Source: Luscinia megarhynchos (lineage: Eukaryota; Chordata; Aves; Passeriformes; Turdidae). From it: a stretch of DNA of 64,000 nt. The position numbers and the translations under genes were made by a program. Numbering within the stretch: position 1 is the stretch's first letter; every line of letters begins with the position of its first letter. Of the stretch, positions 61,606-64,000 are shown in pieces. Under the pieces are notes generated by a model, which did no database searches, was not told the DNA's origin, and was given only the letters and a program-made list of their open reading frames with translations. The stretch covers positions 20,628,330 through 20,692,329 of the forward strand of contig CM067566.1 in assembly GCA_034336665.1 (NCBI GenBank), read 5' to 3'.

Positions 61606-64000
61606 AGGAAGTGAAGAGATTCTATCCCATATAGAATCCTATATGTAATTCTATCATCTGTATATTGAAAAATAATTTAAAATGGATAAATTCTATACCC
61701 TGAGTGTTAAGAAGCCATGTTATATAAAGTAATATTTCCATAAGATTTATAGAACCAAAGGTACTTCAGATGAAGTATTGTGTCTTATAGACATGACAAG
61801 ATATGACATCTTATAATACATGACAAGATTTCTTTGAAGGCTCAGAAAGGGCCTGAATAATGAATTCCAGAACTGTACTCCATCTTAGGATTCTGTGACT
61901 AAAAACTGAAATAAAATGTTTGTTCCAATAATGTCTTACATTTCAGTCAGTTATAGGGCACTCTAAAGAATTCTATTGATATTTCTAAAAAACCCAGACA
62001 AATTAGGTATTTGGTTTTGTATTCCTAAATAGTTATGTTGTGTTAGCAGAGCAAATATGCATTAGATATCTGTAGATCTATCTTTCTGCAAACAGCTCCA
62101 ATATCAAAATTCCTGTTATTTTATAAAATAGACGTAATAAAGATCAAAACATATTTGGTCATCCAGGAGCAAAGTCAAAATCTAAAGATTAGATAAAAAA
62201 CAATGCAATTTTTTGGAAAGTATCCTGGAAAAAGTTCCTGGAAAATCTCATAAAGAAGGGAAGGACATAAGCTTTTTAACACTGTGTCCAAAAAGAAAGC
62301 TTTTTTTTTTATTTGTCCTCTTAAGTTTAAATTTCTACCATGCCACCTTATAATAATAAAAAAAATACTGTGGAATGAATAGCACAATAAAATAAAATAA
62401 AATAGCCCTAACCCATTCTAACACATCTCAAACTGTATTTTATTTCAGTGACAGCTAGATCAAGGTGCTGTAATTTTTAGGTGGACTCAAAAAAGCATCC
62501 TGGGATAAAGAGTCACACTTTTATTTTATTTGACCTGTTGGTGTTAAGCATGTTAAGTTTATAAGTACCAAAAAATCCCTTTTTCTGTAATATATTTCAC
62601 TGATACGACAATGACTTTGACCCCTTTTGACATGTTCTCTGTAAATTTACTGTCATTAAAATCATTTAAAGAAATAAAAAATTGCATCTTCCTTTCACAA
62701 TACAAAACGATCAATCTTACTTTGTATTTTTAATTGCTTTGGGATAAAAATCCTCCATCCCAGTAAGACTATATAATATTAAGAAAGGGAAATTAAAAGC
62801 AATCCTCAGTATCTGTAAAAGACGAAATTGGAAATTGACAACAAAATCTAAATCTTAAATTATACGCATCAATTGTACAACAAGGAGTAGGAATATATAA
62901 ATTTTATTACTTCTCATTAGGCAGTGGCAAAACCAGAGGCAGGTCAAGTGATTGTATTTCTCTGTAACTGAAACCAACAAAACACTGTACTATTCCATAG
63001 GGATCTTATACATGAAAAACCTATTCCCAGATCTACCATACCATTTCATTCTCCATTGTGATTCTTTTCTCATGCAACACATAGCTTCATGTGCAGACTG
63101 TTACATTAATTTGAGAAGGCTCAAAGATTTTAAAATGAGCCTGAGAGGCAAAGTAGAAAAAAATAATCATATTGTAAAAGGAGAAGAAATGAAGTGCTTG
63201 TTCCAGTTTAATCTTCTGTTCTATACCAATATAAATAAGTAGTAGTGAGGGTTCTAATCAGTGCTATAATCCTTTCCTTGACACTTTTTTATGTTACTGA
63301 CAATTTTCACACAAAATTCACTCAAGAGAAAAAATTAACAATATTTTTTTTTAAGAGGAAATAATGTTTCTGTTTTGATTTTCTCCCTTTATTAAAACTT
63401 AAACATGACCATTTTAATTTCCTTTTCTTATTTTCCTTTCATCCAATATCTTACAGACTTATTTAAGATTTTATAGGATATTTGCCACACTTTTATTTTC
63501 TTTCTAGTGCCTTAACCCCCCATCATGACCTTCCTGGTCAAGCTAAGGGCCACAGCTTGAAATTAGATTGTTTTGGTGAGCTGAGGCCTTAATCCAACAG
63601 ATCAATGATATTTTTTCTTTATGAAAAATCAGTTCTTCTGAAAGACTCAGCAAATAAAAAGATTTAATGTAGTTTATTTATCAAAATTCTTCATTACTAT
63701 ACTCTTCCTATTCTTTCTATTATGTTGTTGCCTGTTTTTTTCTCGTGATACAAAAACAGAGCTAAAGATTTTAAGAGCAGTTGCCACAGAGAAAACAAGA
63801 AGACTCTCATCTTTCTTGGTTGCTTCCTGGTCAAAACAAATAGGAAAGTGACTTGCAAACACTCCAAAAGTTTTCCAACTAGCAAAACAAATTGCAAAAA
63901 CATGAATTAGGATTTAAATCCAAATCCAATGTACAGCTATAAAAGATGCTGTAACTAAGATACCAAATTAGTTTTTTAAAATACTGAAAATAGTGGTTTA
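61606..64000. other. AT-rich non-coding DNA, no feature recognised
   Basis: No repeat family or exon recognised to the end of the window. An AAAT-type run occurs near 62385-62402. Confidence 0.55.

Overview
This window looks like a stretch of songbird (passerine) nuclear DNA from a gene desert or a very long intron. It is strongly AT-rich. The recognisable content is interspersed repeats typical of birds: truncated CR1 LINEs on both strands, solo or partial endogenous-retrovirus LTRs, and one SINE whose tRNA-Ile-like head and CR1-like tail match TguSINE1. TguSINE1 is the strongest pointer to a passerine. All family assignments are from memory of consensus sequences, not from a search. I found no convincing protein-coding exon, tRNA, rRNA, CRISPR array, or bacterial or phage feature. 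The longest open frames lie in tandem repeats or retroelement remnants, or are chance frames without recognisable domains.

Layout. 0-9 kb: AT-rich DNA, a 1.4 kb CR1 with an internal deletion (2.6-4.05 kb), a TATATG microsatellite (7.94-8.04 kb) and a solo ERVK-like LTR on the minus strand (8.38-8.92 kb). 9-22 kb: mostly featureless, with a CR1 tail (12.3 kb), an (AT)n tract (16.4 kb), an LTR-like element (16.8-17.2 kb), a hexanucleotide array ending in a perfect palindrome (19.1-19.2 kb), an LTR tail (19.4-19.55 kb) and a minus-strand CR1 tail (20.85 kb). 22.7-24.06 kb: a GC-rich island whose core is a 59-bp minisatellite of about 19 units. 24-38 kb: AT-rich DNA with a CR1 3' end (27.07-27.44 kb), the SINE (31.48-31.61 kb) and an A-rich simple repeat. 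38.5-45.6 kb: the densest repeat cluster, with one LTR end, fragments of CR1 in both orientations and one possible further LTR. 46-64 kb: AT-rich DNA with (CA)n(TA)n, (ATT)n and TATATG microsatellites, LTR-like elements at 49.3 and 56.5 kb, unclassified GC-richer patches (55.1 and 58.4 kb), and a CR1 tail at 59.8 kb.

No genes act together here. The points most worth following are the minisatellite and its G-quadruplex potential on the minus strand, the mosaic CR1/LTR cluster at 40-45.6 kb, two related LTR-like elements 40 kb apart, and several repeat-free patches rich in homeodomain-like sites that could be conserved noncoding elements. I saw no evidence of a new biological system.
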